In this document: positions 15,374 to 24,847 of the stretch, piece by piece
How positions within the stretch are numbered: position 1 is the stretch's first letter
How the letters are laid out: each line of letters starts with the position of its first letter
NCBI GenBank assembly: GCA_017962545.1
Contig: JAGCVD010000007.1
Location: 1-64,000 of the forward strand
Source: Bacteroidales bacterium
Lineage (GTDB): Bacteria; Bacteroidota; Bacteroidia; Bacteroidales; P3
Direction of reading: 5' to 3'
Length of the DNA: 64,000 nucleotides
Notes under the pieces: model-generated
Told to the model about the DNA's origin: nothing
The model's input: only the letters and a program-made list of their open reading frames with translations
Databases searched by the model: none
Translations under genes and position numbers: made by a program

Positions 15374-17932
15374 ATGAAAAGAATAGAGAAGCTACTGCTG
15401 GTAATCGTGCTATGGGTGGGCGCACTAGGCGCTCATGCACAGACGGTTATCGGAAGCGGTGACGGATACGACTTCGACTATCTTACTCCCAAGACTTATG
15501 AAATCGGCGGTATCACCTTCGAGGGTGCTGAGAATTTCGACACCCGCGTGGTACAGCTTGTCGCCGGCCTGCAGGTGGGCGACAAGATTAAGTTGCCCGG
15601 CGACAAGGTATCCTCGGCCATAGAGAATCTGTGGAAGCAGGGCATGTTCGAAGATGTCCAGATACGTGTGACACGTCTGCAGGGCAATATCGCCTTCCTC
15701 AAGATAGTGCTCCGCGAGCGTCCTCGGTTGGAGCGCTTCAACTTCACTGGTGTGAAGAAAGGCGAGGCCGACAAGCTGCGTGAGGAGATGAAACTGGTCA
15801 CGGGCGATGTCGTCACGGAAAACCTTCTCCGTACCAGCACGAACAAGATCAAGGGTTACTACATTGACAAAGGCTATACCCGTGTTGAGGTGACTCCTCT
15901 GACAGAACTTGACAGCAACGGACGAGTGACCATTACCTATCAGGTGGACCGCGGCAAGAAGGTGAAGATAGACTCCTTGATTATCGAAGGCAACGAAGCT
16001 ATTAGCGACTTCAAGCTGCAGAACAAGATGGAGAAGACCCACGACGTGCACTATGCCAAATACTGGTATAAGCCGTGGCGAATCTTCACCAAGGCCTTCT
16101 GGAAGAAAAGCCGTTACATAGAGAACGACTTCCAGGAGGATCTGGATAAGATAATAGCCTACTACAACGAGCAGGGTTTCCGCGATGCCCGTGTAGTGAG
16201 TGACACGGTGTGGAATGTGCCGCAGGAGGAGCTGAATATCAGCAACAAGAAGAAGGCCAAGCAGGAACGTGTGAAGGTGAAAGTGCAGGTCTATGAAGGT
16301 CGGAAGTTCTATTTCCGCAATATCACATTCAGTGGCAACACCGTCTACGACAACGAAACCCTGTCACGCTCGCTGCGCATCAACAAGGGCGACCCCTACA
16401 ACCGTACCGTGTTGGAGCAGAACCTCTCCTATAACCCCTCAGGTACCGACATCACCAGCCTATACATGGACAATGGCTATCTTTTCTTCAAAGCCATGCC
16501 TGTGGAGGTGGCCGTCGAAGGTGACAGCATCGACATCGAGATACGCATTATTGAAGACAAACAAGCCCGTATACGCAATGTGTGGGTGGAGGGAAACACT
16601 ATCACCAATGACAAAATCATCATGCGTGAGCTGCGCACCCGTCCCGGCGACCTTTTCAGCCGTGACGCGATGATGCGTAGTTACCGCGAGTTGGTCACGC
16701 TGGGATATTTCAAGGAGGAGAGCATCAAGCCCGAGCCTCGCCCCGACGAGAAGAACGGCACCGTCGACATTGTCTATAAGGTGGAAGAAGGCCCTACCAG
16801 TCAGGTGAACCTGCAAGGCGGCTACGGCGGCGGTATGATTATCGGACAGGTGGGTATCAACCTCAATAACTTCAGCGTGCGCAACATCTTCAACAAAGAT
16901 GCGTGGGTGCCGCTGCCTGCCGGTGACGGACAGAAGCTCAGCCTGCAGGCTGCCGCCAACACCTACTATTACACCGTCAATGCCTCGTTTACCGAGCCGT
17001 GGCTCGGTGGCCGTCGTGCCCAGTCGCTCACGGGCTCCATCTACTACAACCACTTGAGCAAGCCCTATACCAAGCGTACGGATGCGAGTTACTACAGTAT
17101 GGCTATTACCGGCGCCGGTGTCAGTTTCTCCCGCCGCCTGAAGTGGCCTGACGACTACTTTGTCCTCTCTCATGGTATTTCCTACAAGCATTACCTCCTC
17201 AACAACTATACCTTCTATTCCTCCAGCCTATTCACCGACGGTGTGGCCAACGACATCAGTTACGCCTTCACCCTCTCGCGCAATTCCTTCGACTCGCCGT
17301 TCTACACCCGTAGCGGTTCGGAGATTAGCATCAACACCTATATCACACCGCCTTTCTCCCTGATGAATGGTCGTGACTATTCGGGTGCCACCGCGCAGGA
17401 GAAATACCGCTGGGTGGAGTACTACAAGATCAACGTCAAAGGTTCCTGGATGCTCAACCTGGTGGGTGACATAGTGCTCAGCACACGTTTCCGCTTTGGC
17501 TTCATGGGCTACTACAACAAGGATATCGGCCTGTCGCCTTTCGGTCGCTATATGCTCGGCGGCGACGGTCTGACATCGTGGAACTTCGACGGCCGCGAGA
17601 TAGTGCCTTTGCGTGGTTATGAGAACAACTCCATTGGCGCCAGTGCCGACGGTGGCGGATCGGTATTCGACCGCTTCACGCTCGAGTTGCGCCAGCCCAT
17701 CATCGAGAGCGCCAACGCTACCATCTGGGTGCTCGGATTCCTCGAAGGAGGTAACTGCTGGAGCGACCTCCGTGAGTTCCAGCCCTTCAAGATGTACAAC
17801 TCCGCCGGTGTCGGTGTGCGTGTCTACCTGCCCATGCTAGGCCTGATTGGTGTGGACTGGGGCTACGGCTTCGATGGCAACAACATTGGCGGCAGCCACT
17901 TCCACTTCTCTATCGGACAAAGCCTTGATTGA
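15374..17932 (+). CDS. bamA: Outer-membrane protein assembly factor BamA
   Basis: This 852-residue Omp85 protein has a signal peptide ending near AHAQ. About five POTRA domains follow (residues about 40-455), and then a 16-strand barrel that ends in SHFHFSIGQSL. BamA inserts beta-barrel proteins into the outer membrane. The ompH genes follow after 2 bp and 26 bp, matching the gene order common in Bacteroidota, where OmpH/Skp chaperones deliver substrates to BamA. No clear TAnnTTTG box precedes it, so it may rely on the uppS promoter. Confidence 0.96.
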   Translation: MKRIEKLLLVIVLWVGALGAHAQTVIGSGDGYDFDYLTPKTYEIGGITFEGAENFDTRVVQLVAGLQVGDKIKLPGDKVSSAIENLWKQGMFEDVQIRVTRLQGNIAFLKIVLRERPRLERFNFTGVKKGEADKLREEMKLVTGDVVTENLLRTSTNKIKGYYIDKGYTRVEVTPLTELDSNGRVTITYQVDRGKKVKIDSLIIEGNEAISDFKLQNKMEKTHDVHYAKYWYKPWRIFTKAFWKKSRYIENDFQEDLDKIIAYYNEQGFRDARVVSDTVWNVPQEELNISNKKKAKQERVKVKVQVYEGRKFYFRNITFSGNTVYDNETLSRSLRINKGDPYNRTVLEQNLSYNPSGTDITSLYMDNGYLFFKAMPVEVAVEGDSIDIEIRIIEDKQARIRNVWVEGNTITNDKIIMRELRTRPGDLFSRDAMMRSYRELVTLGYFKEESIKPEPRPDEKNGTVDIVYKVEEGPTSQVNLQGGYGGGMIIGQVGINLNNFSVRNIFNKDAWVPLPAGDGQKLSLQAAANTYYYTVNASFTEPWLGGRRAQSLTGSIYYNHLSKPYTKRTDASYYSMAITGAGVSFSRRLKWPDDYFVLSHGISYKHYLLNNYTFYSSSLFTDGVANDISYAFTLSRNSFDSPFYTRSGSEISINTYITPPFSLMNGRDYSGATAQEKYRWVEYYKINVKGSWMLNLVGDIVLSTRFRFGFMGYYNKDIGLSPFGRYMLGGDGLTSWNFDGREIVPLRGYENNSIGASADGGGSVFDRFTLELRQPIIESANATIWVLGFLEGGNCWSDLREFQPFKMYNSAGVGVRVYLPMLGLIGVDWGYGFDGNNIGGSHFHFSIGQSLD

Positions 17933-17934
17933 TC

Positions 17935-18564
17935 ATGCGTAAGATTGTTGCCATATTGCTGATGCTTGTCGCCTGGGTACCCGTAACCCTGGCGCAGAAA
18001 TACGCCTGCGTCAATACCGACTATATCCTCAAGAGCATTCCCGATTATACCAATGCGCAGAAACGGCTGGACAAGTATGTGGCCGACTGGCAGAAAGAAC
18101 TGCAGGACAAGCAGGATGAACTCGACGCCATGCGGGCCGAATATGAGCAGGAAAGTTATCTGCTGCCCGACAATCTGAAAAAACGCCGTCAGGAAGAGTT
18201 AAAAGAGAAAGAGCAGGCTTTGAAGGCCTTGCAGCGTCAGCGCTTTGGTGCCGACGGCGACCTTGACAAGAAGAGAGCCGAACTGCTCAAACCGGTGCAA
18301 GACCGAGTCTACTCCACCATTGAGCGAGTGGCCCATGAGAAGAACTATGCCTTCGTCTTCGACAAGGCTGCCAGCGCCACGCTGCTTTTCTCCAACAAGA
18401 AATACGACATCAGTGACGAGGTGCTCGAACTGCTGGGCTACAAACCCGGTGCTTCTGCCGAGCCGCCCAAAGGCGCTGACGAGAAGGCAGCCAAAAGACC
18501 CACCAATCCCGAGATGAAGCCTCGCGACAACGGGAAGACGCCGCTGCCTCTTGGTAAGAATTGA
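17935..18564 (+). CDS. OmpH/Skp-family periplasmic chaperone (first copy)
   Basis: This 209-residue exported protein has a signal ending near TLAQ, then a Skp-type strand (KYACVNTDYILKSIPDY), a long coiled coil (about 40-120) and a C-terminal strand. An extra proline- and lysine-rich tail of about 40 residues is absent from the second copy. I start at ATG 17935, two bases after the bamA stop; a TTG at 17929 is possible. The role is delivery of unfolded outer-membrane proteins. Confidence 0.92.
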   Translation: MRKIVAILLMLVAWVPVTLAQKYACVNTDYILKSIPDYTNAQKRLDKYVADWQKELQDKQDELDAMRAEYEQESYLLPDNLKKRRQEELKEKEQALKALQRQRFGADGDLDKKRAELLKPVQDRVYSTIERVAHEKNYAFVFDKAASATLLFSNKKYDISDEVLELLGYKPGASAEPPKGADEKAAKRPTNPEMKPRDNGKTPLPLGKN

Positions 18565-18590
18565 CAATAATAAAATAACAATACACAAAG

Positions 18591-19094
18591 ATGAAAAAGA
18601 CTTTAATCGCAATTGCCATCTGCTTGCTCGCTTTCGGCGGCAATGCTATGGCACAGAAAAACCTAAAACTCGGACACATCAACTCGCAGGAACTGATGCA
18701 GATTATGCCTGGTCGTGATTCGGTGCAGACTGTATTGCAGAATGAGGTGACGGAACTGGAGAGCACGCTGAAGCAGATGCAGGCCGAGGCCGAGAAACGT
18801 TACAATGACTATGTGGCCAATCAAGCGGGCTGGACGGAGTTGATTCGTCAGACCAAGCAGCGCGAGATTCAGGATATGAGCGCCCGCATACAGGAATTCC
18901 AGGAGAACGCCCAAAAGCAACTACAGGACCGTGAGGCCGAACTCACCAAGCCCATCATCGACCGTGCCAAGAAAGCCATCGAGGATGTGGCTCGCGAGGG
19001 CAACTACACCTATATCTTCGACGGAGCAGGTCTGCTATACAGCAACGACAGCGAGGATATCATGCCTCTGGTGAAAAAGAAACTGGGTATCTAA
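18591..19094 (+). CDS. OmpH/Skp-family periplasmic chaperone (second copy)
   Basis: This 167-residue paralogue of the preceding gene has a signal ending at AMAQ, then KNLKLGHINSQELMQIMPGR, a Glu/Lys/Gln-rich coiled coil, and a YIFDGAGLLYSN strand near the end. It lacks the long tail of the first copy. A strong terminator follows 26 bp behind the stop codon. Confidence 0.93.
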   Translation: MKKTLIAIAICLLAFGGNAMAQKNLKLGHINSQELMQIMPGRDSVQTVLQNEVTELESTLKQMQAEAEKRYNDYVANQAGWTELIRQTKQREIQDMSARIQEFQENAQKQLQDREAELTKPIIDRAKKAIEDVAREGNYTYIFDGAGLLYSNDSEDIMPLVKKKLGI

Positions 19095-19120
19095 ATAAGA
19101 AGAGACGTTTCTTGATGAAA

Positions 19121-19151
19121 AAAGGCCGTCAGGATTGTCCTGACGGCCTTT
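19121..19151. terminator. Bidirectional intrinsic terminator
   Basis: A perfect 14-bp stem (AAAGGCCGTCAGGA pairing with TCCTGACGGCCTTT) with a 3-base loop separates the convergent ompH and small-peptide genes. A T-run follows on the minus strand and a weaker one on the plus strand. Confidence 0.93.
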
Positions 19152-19155
19152 CTGT

Positions 19156-19341
19156 TTAGTCCCAGAATGCATTGCTTCCTGTGTTCCATCCGTTGCCGGT
19201 CTCATAAGACTCCATCTGATTGGCATCCTGGCTATTGTCCCAGAAAGTGACCATGTCGACAATACTACTGGCATAGCCTTTCTCCATCTTGAAGGATACT
19301 ACCGTCAGCTTCGGTGCCACATATTCTTTTTTCTCTGTCAT
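19156..19341 (-). CDS. Small YxxP-type peptide of unknown function
   Basis: This 61-residue protein begins MTEKKEYVAPKLTVVSFKME and then carries a Ser/Asn/Trp-rich tail (ASSIVDMVTFWDNSQ, NGWNTGSNAFWD). The pattern of a charged start, YxxPxxxVV strand, a short middle and a polar tail is one I recognise from many tiny Prevotella and Bacteroides proteins of unknown role. It has no secretion signal. It follows the lipoprotein gene by 12 bp on the same strand and ends at the terminator, so the two are probably one operon. Confidence 0.75.
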   Translation of the reverse strand: MTEKKEYVAPKLTVVSFKMEKGYASSIVDMVTFWDNSQDANQMESYETGNGWNTGSNAFWD

Positions 19342-19353
19342 ATAATCTGGTTA

Positions 19354-20994
19354 TTAGAGGTCTTTTACTACTCGTACCGACATGCCGAAGTGACGTTCGT
19401 CGGTGCCATAATCCAAGGCACCGTCCCTATAGAATAAAAAACGATATGCTTTCGATTTTGAATTTGAGGAAGCTGACCAATACTTTCCAGAGACGGGTTC
19501 AAGTATCTGGTGACAGCCGACACTTTGCCCATTTTTAGTATTACGGAAACCTGCGGCAGGCAGGAACACCGCTCCGGCGGCCTCCATCTTGGCCCAGTCA
19601 TCGTAAGTGACAGTTGCGGTGAAGTCGCTGCAATTGTTAAAAACAGCACCGCTGACAGTGGCTGTGGCTGGATGAGTGTATTCGTCGGGGAAGATGATGA
19701 TTCCCTTACGTTCTCCGCCGAGGGTGGCATAGGTGTAACGTGTGGTGGCATTGCCATTGATACCCGAAGTGATAGTGCTTCGGGTGTTGAATATGTATTG
19801 CCATTCTTGGTATGGCAACGTATACCATTGTCCTGCAGCGTTACCCCCATTGCTGATGGCGTTGTGCCAGCCCCAGTCGTAGTTCGTTTTGGCTAAACTA
19901 CTGGCAGGTGCCACATAATCGGTGGACGTCTTGCTGGTCATGTAGGGATACATGTTGTTATATCCGCTGGTGCCGAAACCGAACAGGTCAATGGGCAGTG
20001 AGCCACTGGCTATGTAACGAGTAGTGGAATCGATAAGTCCTATCTCGCAGATGTCGTACTGGTGGCTATGGAACGCCCACTCTCCCGTATTTGGCACATA
20101 CGTCAGGTTCCCTTGTGAGATAATCACCTTTTTGGTGCTTGTTGAGGAGAAGGCACCGCCGAGGGTGACTCCAGCGAAACCCATCTGACGACGTGCCAGC
20201 GCATAGGAGGCCTGTGAGTTACCCTGAGTCCGGCAGAAGACCAGATTCACCTCAGGGGCGTCAACCTTATGGATGCCTATCGCGATGGTGAACCTATTGT
20301 CGTCGCCCACAGGGAGCACAGGCACCTGCACGCTGCGCGTCTGTCCGGAGAGAATACGCAGAGAGGTACCGCCATTGAAGCACACCTTCACCCGCTTGTC
20401 AGCAGCCGCCACCTCGCTGCTGTCGGGATTGACGGTGATTGATTCAGCCAGTGTGATGCCTTTATTACCACTCAGTTGATAGCTGTTGCTGGAGACCACC
20501 ACGCTGTCCACCTCGATGGTAAAGCCATAGATATTCTTTATCTCCACGGTGAGGGCTGCGGTGAGGTGCTTGAAGAGCAGCCTGCTGTCGCTGGTACCGT
20601 ATGCGGCCATAGGCACCCCCAGAAATTGACGGCCATTGCTTTCCCTATAGGTGTATGTCCGTGGGATGAGCACAGTCACGTCGTCTCCGTTCAGGGCAGC
20701 TGTGCTGTTCAAGGTATCAGGGTAGAGAGCTCTGTAATGGTCTGCCGCCGCCACGTCGGTGATGTAAGCCGTAGAGCCATCGACCACGACGGTCTTCTCG
20801 ACACCGTTAATATTCACCGTCTCACCATTGACCCAGAAGGAGTTAAGTCCTTCGACAGCAGCCTTACTGCCGTTGAAGCCCTCGGCAATCAGTTGCATGC
20901 CTTGCCCTTCTTTCTGGCATCCCGCCATGAGGAAGCAGGCCGCCATAAGCAACAGCATTCCAACGGAGGATAGCAATTTGTTATTTCTCAACAT
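19354..20994 (-). CDS. Fimbrillin-like lipoprotein with a C-terminal Fib_succ-type domain
   Basis: This 546-residue lipoprotein has a signal with a lipobox (LMAGC, Cys near residue 26), predicting export to the cell surface. Residues about 30-290 resemble the fimbrillin/Mfa-like N-terminal fold (FNGSKAAVEGLNSFWVNGE, TAALTVEIKNIYG). The C-terminal part (about 330-546) has the WYTLPYQEWQYIFNTRS, GKYWSAS and GMSVRVVKDL motifs of the Fibrobacter-succinogenes-major-paralogue/DUF1566 type. I start at the Met before LRNNKLLSS because it leads directly into the signal. It may be a surface adhesin; the binding target is unknown. Confidence 0.82.
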   Translation of the reverse strand: MLRNNKLLSSVGMLLLMAACFLMAGCQKEGQGMQLIAEGFNGSKAAVEGLNSFWVNGETVNINGVEKTVVVDGSTAYITDVAAADHYRALYPDTLNSTAALNGDDVTVLIPRTYTYRESNGRQFLGVPMAAYGTSDSRLLFKHLTAALTVEIKNIYGFTIEVDSVVVSSNSYQLSGNKGITLAESITVNPDSSEVAAADKRVKVCFNGGTSLRILSGQTRSVQVPVLPVGDDNRFTIAIGIHKVDAPEVNLVFCRTQGNSQASYALARRQMGFAGVTLGGAFSSTSTKKVIISQGNLTYVPNTGEWAFHSHQYDICEIGLIDSTTRYIASGSLPIDLFGFGTSGYNNMYPYMTSKTSTDYVAPASSLAKTNYDWGWHNAISNGGNAAGQWYTLPYQEWQYIFNTRSTITSGINGNATTRYTYATLGGERKGIIIFPDEYTHPATATVSGAVFNNCSDFTATVTYDDWAKMEAAGAVFLPAAGFRNTKNGQSVGCHQILEPVSGKYWSASSNSKSKAYRFLFYRDGALDYGTDERHFGMSVRVVKDL

Positions 20995-21005
20995 CCTGTA
21001 TACGC

Positions 21006-22766
21006 TTATTTCTCGCGGATGACGTCGCCGTGGTCGTTGACAATCATACGCTGCCACTCCTGGCGGTAATGGGGCTGCTGGGGGAAGACGGCCATGCCAG
21101 TAGAGGTACGCTCAAACTTACCATCCTTCTCCTTCTTGATGTTGCCATCCATATATTTAACCAACAGGTATTTGTCAAGGTCGTTCCACTCCTTCATCAT
21201 GCGGCCGGCGGCGCGGTTGCTGAAGTCGTTGAGTTGACGCTCGAGGGCCTCACCCTCGCTCTTGGCAGCACGCTGGTCGAACTTCTGCACGTCGTGGATG
21301 TAAGTATCCTCGAGGCGGTTCTGCACCTTCTGGAGGTCGACAATCATGTCGCTATAACGGCTGTAGACGAAATTGGTGACGCGGTTGAAGAGCCAGAAGG
21401 CAGAGGTCTCGCTGTAGGTCAGCATGTCGCCATTGCCCTGACGGAAGCAGAGAGGTATCTCGGTGATACCACAGTACATGGGGGTGTAGACGGTGCTGTA
21501 GGTGTCGTCGACGCCGAACCAGAGGATGCCACCGACCTTGGCAGGCAGCCAACCGCGGCACTGGGCCACGAAGCTGAAGCCGGTCTGCTGGGTGCTGGTG
21601 GCGCGCTCGTGGACGTAGCTGTGGCCGTCGAGTTCAAAGCCCATGGGACGCCAGCGGTAGGGGCAGTTGAAGGGACCACCGCCAAGGTCCTTGCTCATAT
21701 CCATTGCGGTACCCTCATAGTGGTCACGCATAAGGTTCATCACCTCGTGCACGTCGACTTTGTGGTCAGGCTTAATCCAGAGGGGCATACGCTCGGCAGT
21801 GGCATCGCCCATAGCGTATTTCTCGTAGCGCTGCATGCCGCTAGCCACACGGTTGAACATGGCATAGACACGGGCGTCACAGCCGCGCATGCCGCTGAAG
21901 GTCAGCGGGGCATAGGTGTCGCAGAAAGAGAAGTCGGCGTTCTGGCCGTCGAACCAGCCGCAGGCGCGGGCATAGGTGATGATGTCGGCGCTGTAGACAC
22001 ACTCCACCTCGGGTTCATAGACATAGTCCATGTGGAGGCTGCTGATGACTTTGTGGAGGCCTTTGCCCTTGGCTTTGCTGAACTTGCCCTCCTGGGGGAA
22101 CTGGGTGATGCGGGCCTGGTTAGCGTGACCGCTGACCATGCCGTCGGGGATGCGGCGGGCCACCCACACGGCGCCGTCGGTATATTTGTATTTCAGCTTC
22201 TTGGCGAGGTCAGCCTTAACGGGGTCGGCGCGTTTGCCAATCATCTCGAGAATCCACACCTCGTCGGGGTCGGCGATGGAGAAACTCTCGCCCTCGGAAC
22301 AATAGCCGTAGTCAGCCACCATCTTGGTCATCCAGTAGATGGCCTCACGGGCGTTCTTGGCGCGCTGCAAGGTGACATAGATAAGCGAGCCGTAGTCGAT
22401 GCCCTTGACTTCACTCTTCCAGCACTCCTCACGGCCACCATAGGTGGTCTCGCCGATGGCCAGCTGATGCTCGTTCATGTTGCCCACGACGCTGTAGGTA
22501 TGCGCCACCTGGGGAATCTCGAAGAGGGGCTTGCCAGTGTCCCACTCGACGAGCATGAACATGGTGCCGGCGGGGTAGTCGGCAGCCTTGCGGTAGTAGA
22601 GTTCACCGTAGAGCGTGTGGCTGTCGGCGGCATAGGTAATCATGGTGCTGCCGTCCTTGGTGGCACCCTTGGTGAACAAGAAGTTCGTGCAGGCGTCGGC
22701 GGTGGAGGCGACAAGCATCGCGGCGCCGAGGAGCCCTGCTGTAATGATACGGTTGAATTTACGCAT
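21006..22766 (-). CDS. C69-family dipeptidase
   Basis: This 586-residue secreted Ntn-hydrolase of peptidase family C69 has an N-terminal signal followed directly by the catalytic cysteine C26 in ADACTNFLFTKGATKDGST. The conserved IGETTYGGRE, DYGSLIYVTLQRA and EMIGKR segments are present. It is expected to cleave dipeptides in the periplasm after signal removal exposes Cys as the nucleophile. The fimbrillin-like gene begins 11 bp after its stop. Confidence 0.92.
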   Translation of the reverse strand: MRKFNRIITAGLLGAAMLVASTADACTNFLFTKGATKDGSTMITYAADSHTLYGELYYRKAADYPAGTMFMLVEWDTGKPLFEIPQVAHTYSVVGNMNEHQLAIGETTYGGREECWKSEVKGIDYGSLIYVTLQRAKNAREAIYWMTKMVADYGYCSEGESFSIADPDEVWILEMIGKRADPVKADLAKKLKYKYTDGAVWVARRIPDGMVSGHANQARITQFPQEGKFSKAKGKGLHKVISSLHMDYVYEPEVECVYSADIITYARACGWFDGQNADFSFCDTYAPLTFSGMRGCDARVYAMFNRVASGMQRYEKYAMGDATAERMPLWIKPDHKVDVHEVMNLMRDHYEGTAMDMSKDLGGGPFNCPYRWRPMGFELDGHSYVHERATSTQQTGFSFVAQCRGWLPAKVGGILWFGVDDTYSTVYTPMYCGITEIPLCFRQGNGDMLTYSETSAFWLFNRVTNFVYSRYSDMIVDLQKVQNRLEDTYIHDVQKFDQRAAKSEGEALERQLNDFSNRAAGRMMKEWNDLDKYLLVKYMDGNIKKEKDGKFERTSTGMAVFPQQPHYRQEWQRMIVNDHGDVIREK

Positions 22767-22789
22767 AACTTATAATATTATAATGTGTT

Positions 22790-24001
22790 TCAAAAGGAAT
22801 AGACCATACTGAGCGAGAGGCGGAGATTTCCCACGGGGATATCGTAACCCGCGCAGGTGTATTCGACTTCACCGGTGAAAGAAAGGCCGGTGCCGGTGAG
22901 GTAGGTCAGACGGGGCTGGACGCGCCAGAGGTACGACATGTCGTAGCCACGGCCCAATACCGCTGTGGTGCTGTAGATGGCCAACACGGGGCCTTCATCT
23001 TGTTTTTGGGCATAGCCCACAAAGAGGCCTGGACGCCAGTGACCGCAGTTGCGCTCCACATCGAGCCATACGGTGTTGAAGGTCCAATCACGGAACATAA
23101 CGTCGTCACCCGTCACACTCGTGTAGATTATGTAGCCGCCCATCGAACAGCCTTCGTAAAGGCTGTTGTTCAGCAGGGTTTGAACCTTAAGGGTTATACC
23201 ACCGAACTTGAGGCTGCCAAACACAGAGTAGGAAAGCGAGGTGTGCAATGTGCCGTCGGCAGCCATACCCATGGTGTTCACCACCGGCTGGATGGTCTTG
23301 GCGTTGACGGCGGCACCTACGAAGAGGCCACCCTTGCGGTAACGCAGCTGGGCGTTGAGTTCGGGCACCAGGCTGTGACGGGCGAACTGGGTGCTGCTGG
23401 TGGGAACACCATTAAGTAACCCCTGGCTCATATTGTCCAACTGCCATTGTGCCACTGTCACCGCCTCGAAACCTTTCAAGTGGTACTCGTAGCGCACCTG
23501 TGGCTGGCGGGCGTAGCAGTGAAAAGGAGCGCCCATGTTCAAAGGGTTGGTCATGGGCATAATCTCATGGACAACCATGGCGTACCAGTATTGGCCTGCC
23601 AGCAGGCGGTGGTGCTCCCAATTCATGTCAATATAGGCGTGTCGCAGGCGCAGATTGTCGATGGTGGCGTTGGTGCTACCGGTGAAGTCACCCTCGACGT
23701 AGGCCGAGGTTTTGGCTCCCAGCATATCGGGACCGGTGATGCGGAGGTTCAGACGGGCGGTGATGGCCAGCATGTCGGCCTGCCAGCCGTCGTTGATGTC
23801 GTTGCCGAGACTGTCGAGCAAGATAGGCTTGGGGTAGAAAAGCATCATGTCCTCGCGACCTCCCACCACAGCGCGGCTGTCGGCATAGTAGTGGGGATTC
23901 ACGAAGCCGTGCCAGTCAAGGCTGAAGTTCGATTGGGCTCGGAGTACTCCGAACACTCCGAGTATTCCGAATACTCCGGCAAAAGTTAATACCTTCTTCA
24001 T
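22790..24001 (-). CDS. Porin-like outer-membrane beta-barrel protein
   Basis: This 403-residue exported protein starts MKKVLTFAG, and its signal is largely a translated 9-bp array (GVFGILGVFGVL). The mature part has alternating polar and hydrophobic strands rich in Tyr and Trp (NFSLDWHGFVNPHYYADSR, LRHAYIDMNWEHHRLLAGQ) and ends LRLSLSMVYSF, as in outer-membrane barrels. It resembles the hypothetical porin-type proteins of Bacteroidota. Substrate is unknown. It overlaps the preceding membrane-protein gene by 4 bp, so the two probably work together. Confidence 0.8.
   Translation of the reverse strand: MKKVLTFAGVFGILGVFGVLRAQSNFSLDWHGFVNPHYYADSRAVVGGREDMMLFYPKPILLDSLGNDINDGWQADMLAITARLNLRITGPDMLGAKTSAYVEGDFTGSTNATIDNLRLRHAYIDMNWEHHRLLAGQYWYAMVVHEIMPMTNPLNMGAPFHCYARQPQVRYEYHLKGFEAVTVAQWQLDNMSQGLLNGVPTSSTQFARHSLVPELNAQLRYRKGGLFVGAAVNAKTIQPVVNTMGMAADGTLHTSLSYSVFGSLKFGGITLKVQTLLNNSLYEGCSMGGYIIYTSVTGDDVMFRDWTFNTVWLDVERNCGHWRPGLFVGYAQKQDEGPVLAIYSTTAVLGRGYDMSYLWRVQPRLTYLTGTGLSFTGEVEYTCAGYDIPVGNLRLSLSMVYSF
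23941..23979. repeat. 9-bp GGAGTACTC array in the porin signal peptide
   Basis: Four exact 9-mers (GGAGTACTC, CGAACACTC, CGAGTATTC, CGAATACTC) give a three-residue periodic signal sequence (GVF GIL GVF GVL) on the minus strand. The core AGTACT is palindromic. Confidence 0.88.
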
Positions 24002-24726
24002 TTCTTGCTTCCTCCGGCTAAGGCGAGGATGAGTCCCAGGGCGACACCCAAGAGGGCTGCAAACAGCACCTGCAGGTTGGCAGGCAGGATGAAGGTGATG
24101 GTATGCATCGGGAACCAGAAGAGGGGTATGGTCTTCTTGATGACGAGGTTCCACTGCACATCCCAGTTGACCTTCTTGCTGATGATTTCGCGCATCTTCA
24201 TGGGGCGGAACAAACCCGCCACGGTGCCGCCGTTGTCGGTAATGTGGATGTCGGTGCACTTGTGGAAGGTCATCATGACGGGGGCGAAGATGCTGTTCAT
24301 CAGCACGCTAACGGCGAAGGCGATGCCGAGTTTGCCCCAGGTGAGTTCCGAGGCCTTGAAGAGGGCAGCATAGGTGGCGGCATGGCCTGCGTTGCCCGTC
24401 AGGGCGTCGGCCACGGTGCCGAGAAACACCGGCACACCACTCTTGAAGATGACCATCGACATGGCGATGGCCATGCCGAGGAAGCCCCACACAATCATGC
24501 GGGGAGCCACGCCGAAGCCTTTCTTGTTGTAGACCCCTTCGCGGATGCGGAGGGCCAGCATCTCGCCGAGGGTGGCGAGGATGGCGAATTTGAAGAAGGC
24601 CATGATATAGGGGTGATGCGCCGTGGCCCAGTTGAAGCCTTCTGCCGCATGCGTCTGCGGGATGGCGAAGATAGCCGCCACCACGGCGACACAAAGAATC
24701 AATATCCAGTCTGCTTTTTTCATCAT
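23998..24726 (-). CDS. Polytopic membrane protein, possibly Mpv17/PMP22-like
   Basis: This 242-residue inner-membrane protein has about five hydrophobic segments and a hydrophilic stretch near residues 165-195. The C-terminal portion (VNWDVQWNLVIKKTIPLFWF, then a Pro-containing helix and a long hydrophobic end) is reminiscent of the Mpv17/PMP22 channel family; this is only a resemblance. It is coupled by a 4-bp overlap to the porin-like gene downstream, suggesting a two-membrane transport pair. Confidence 0.7.
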   Translation of the reverse strand: MMKKADWILILCVAVVAAIFAIPQTHAAEGFNWATAHHPYIMAFFKFAILATLGEMLALRIREGVYNKKGFGVAPRMIVWGFLGMAIAMSMVIFKSGVPVFLGTVADALTGNAGHAATYAALFKASELTWGKLGIAFAVSVLMNSIFAPVMMTFHKCTDIHITDNGGTVAGLFRPMKMREIISKKVNWDVQWNLVIKKTIPLFWFPMHTITFILPANLQVLFAALLGVALGLILALAGGSKK

Positions 24727-24733
24727 TATTTTT

Positions 24734-24838
24734 TTGGGTAGTTAAGTAGGTAAGTAGTTATCGCTTCGCTCACCCTTTGGGCAGTAGTTAAGACAATTCC
24801 TGTGAAAAACTACTTAACTACTGTCTCCTTAACTACAA
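24734..24838. repeat. GTAGTTAAG arrays in inverted orientation
   Basis: The 121-bp gap between cysS and the membrane-protein gene holds copies of GTAGTTAAG and GTAGGTAAG, then the reverse complement (CTTAACTACTGTCTCC). Perfect 10-bp arms AGTAGTTAAG (24783-24792) and CTTAACTACT (24813-24822) could form a hairpin behind cysS. This is one of six sites of the same word family. Confidence 0.8.
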
Positions 24839-24847
24839 TTATTAATT

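Noticed and set aside
21030-22775. A 581-codon plus-strand open frame
   Set aside because: Antisense of the C69 dipeptidase gene, which has a signal peptide and catalytic motifs.
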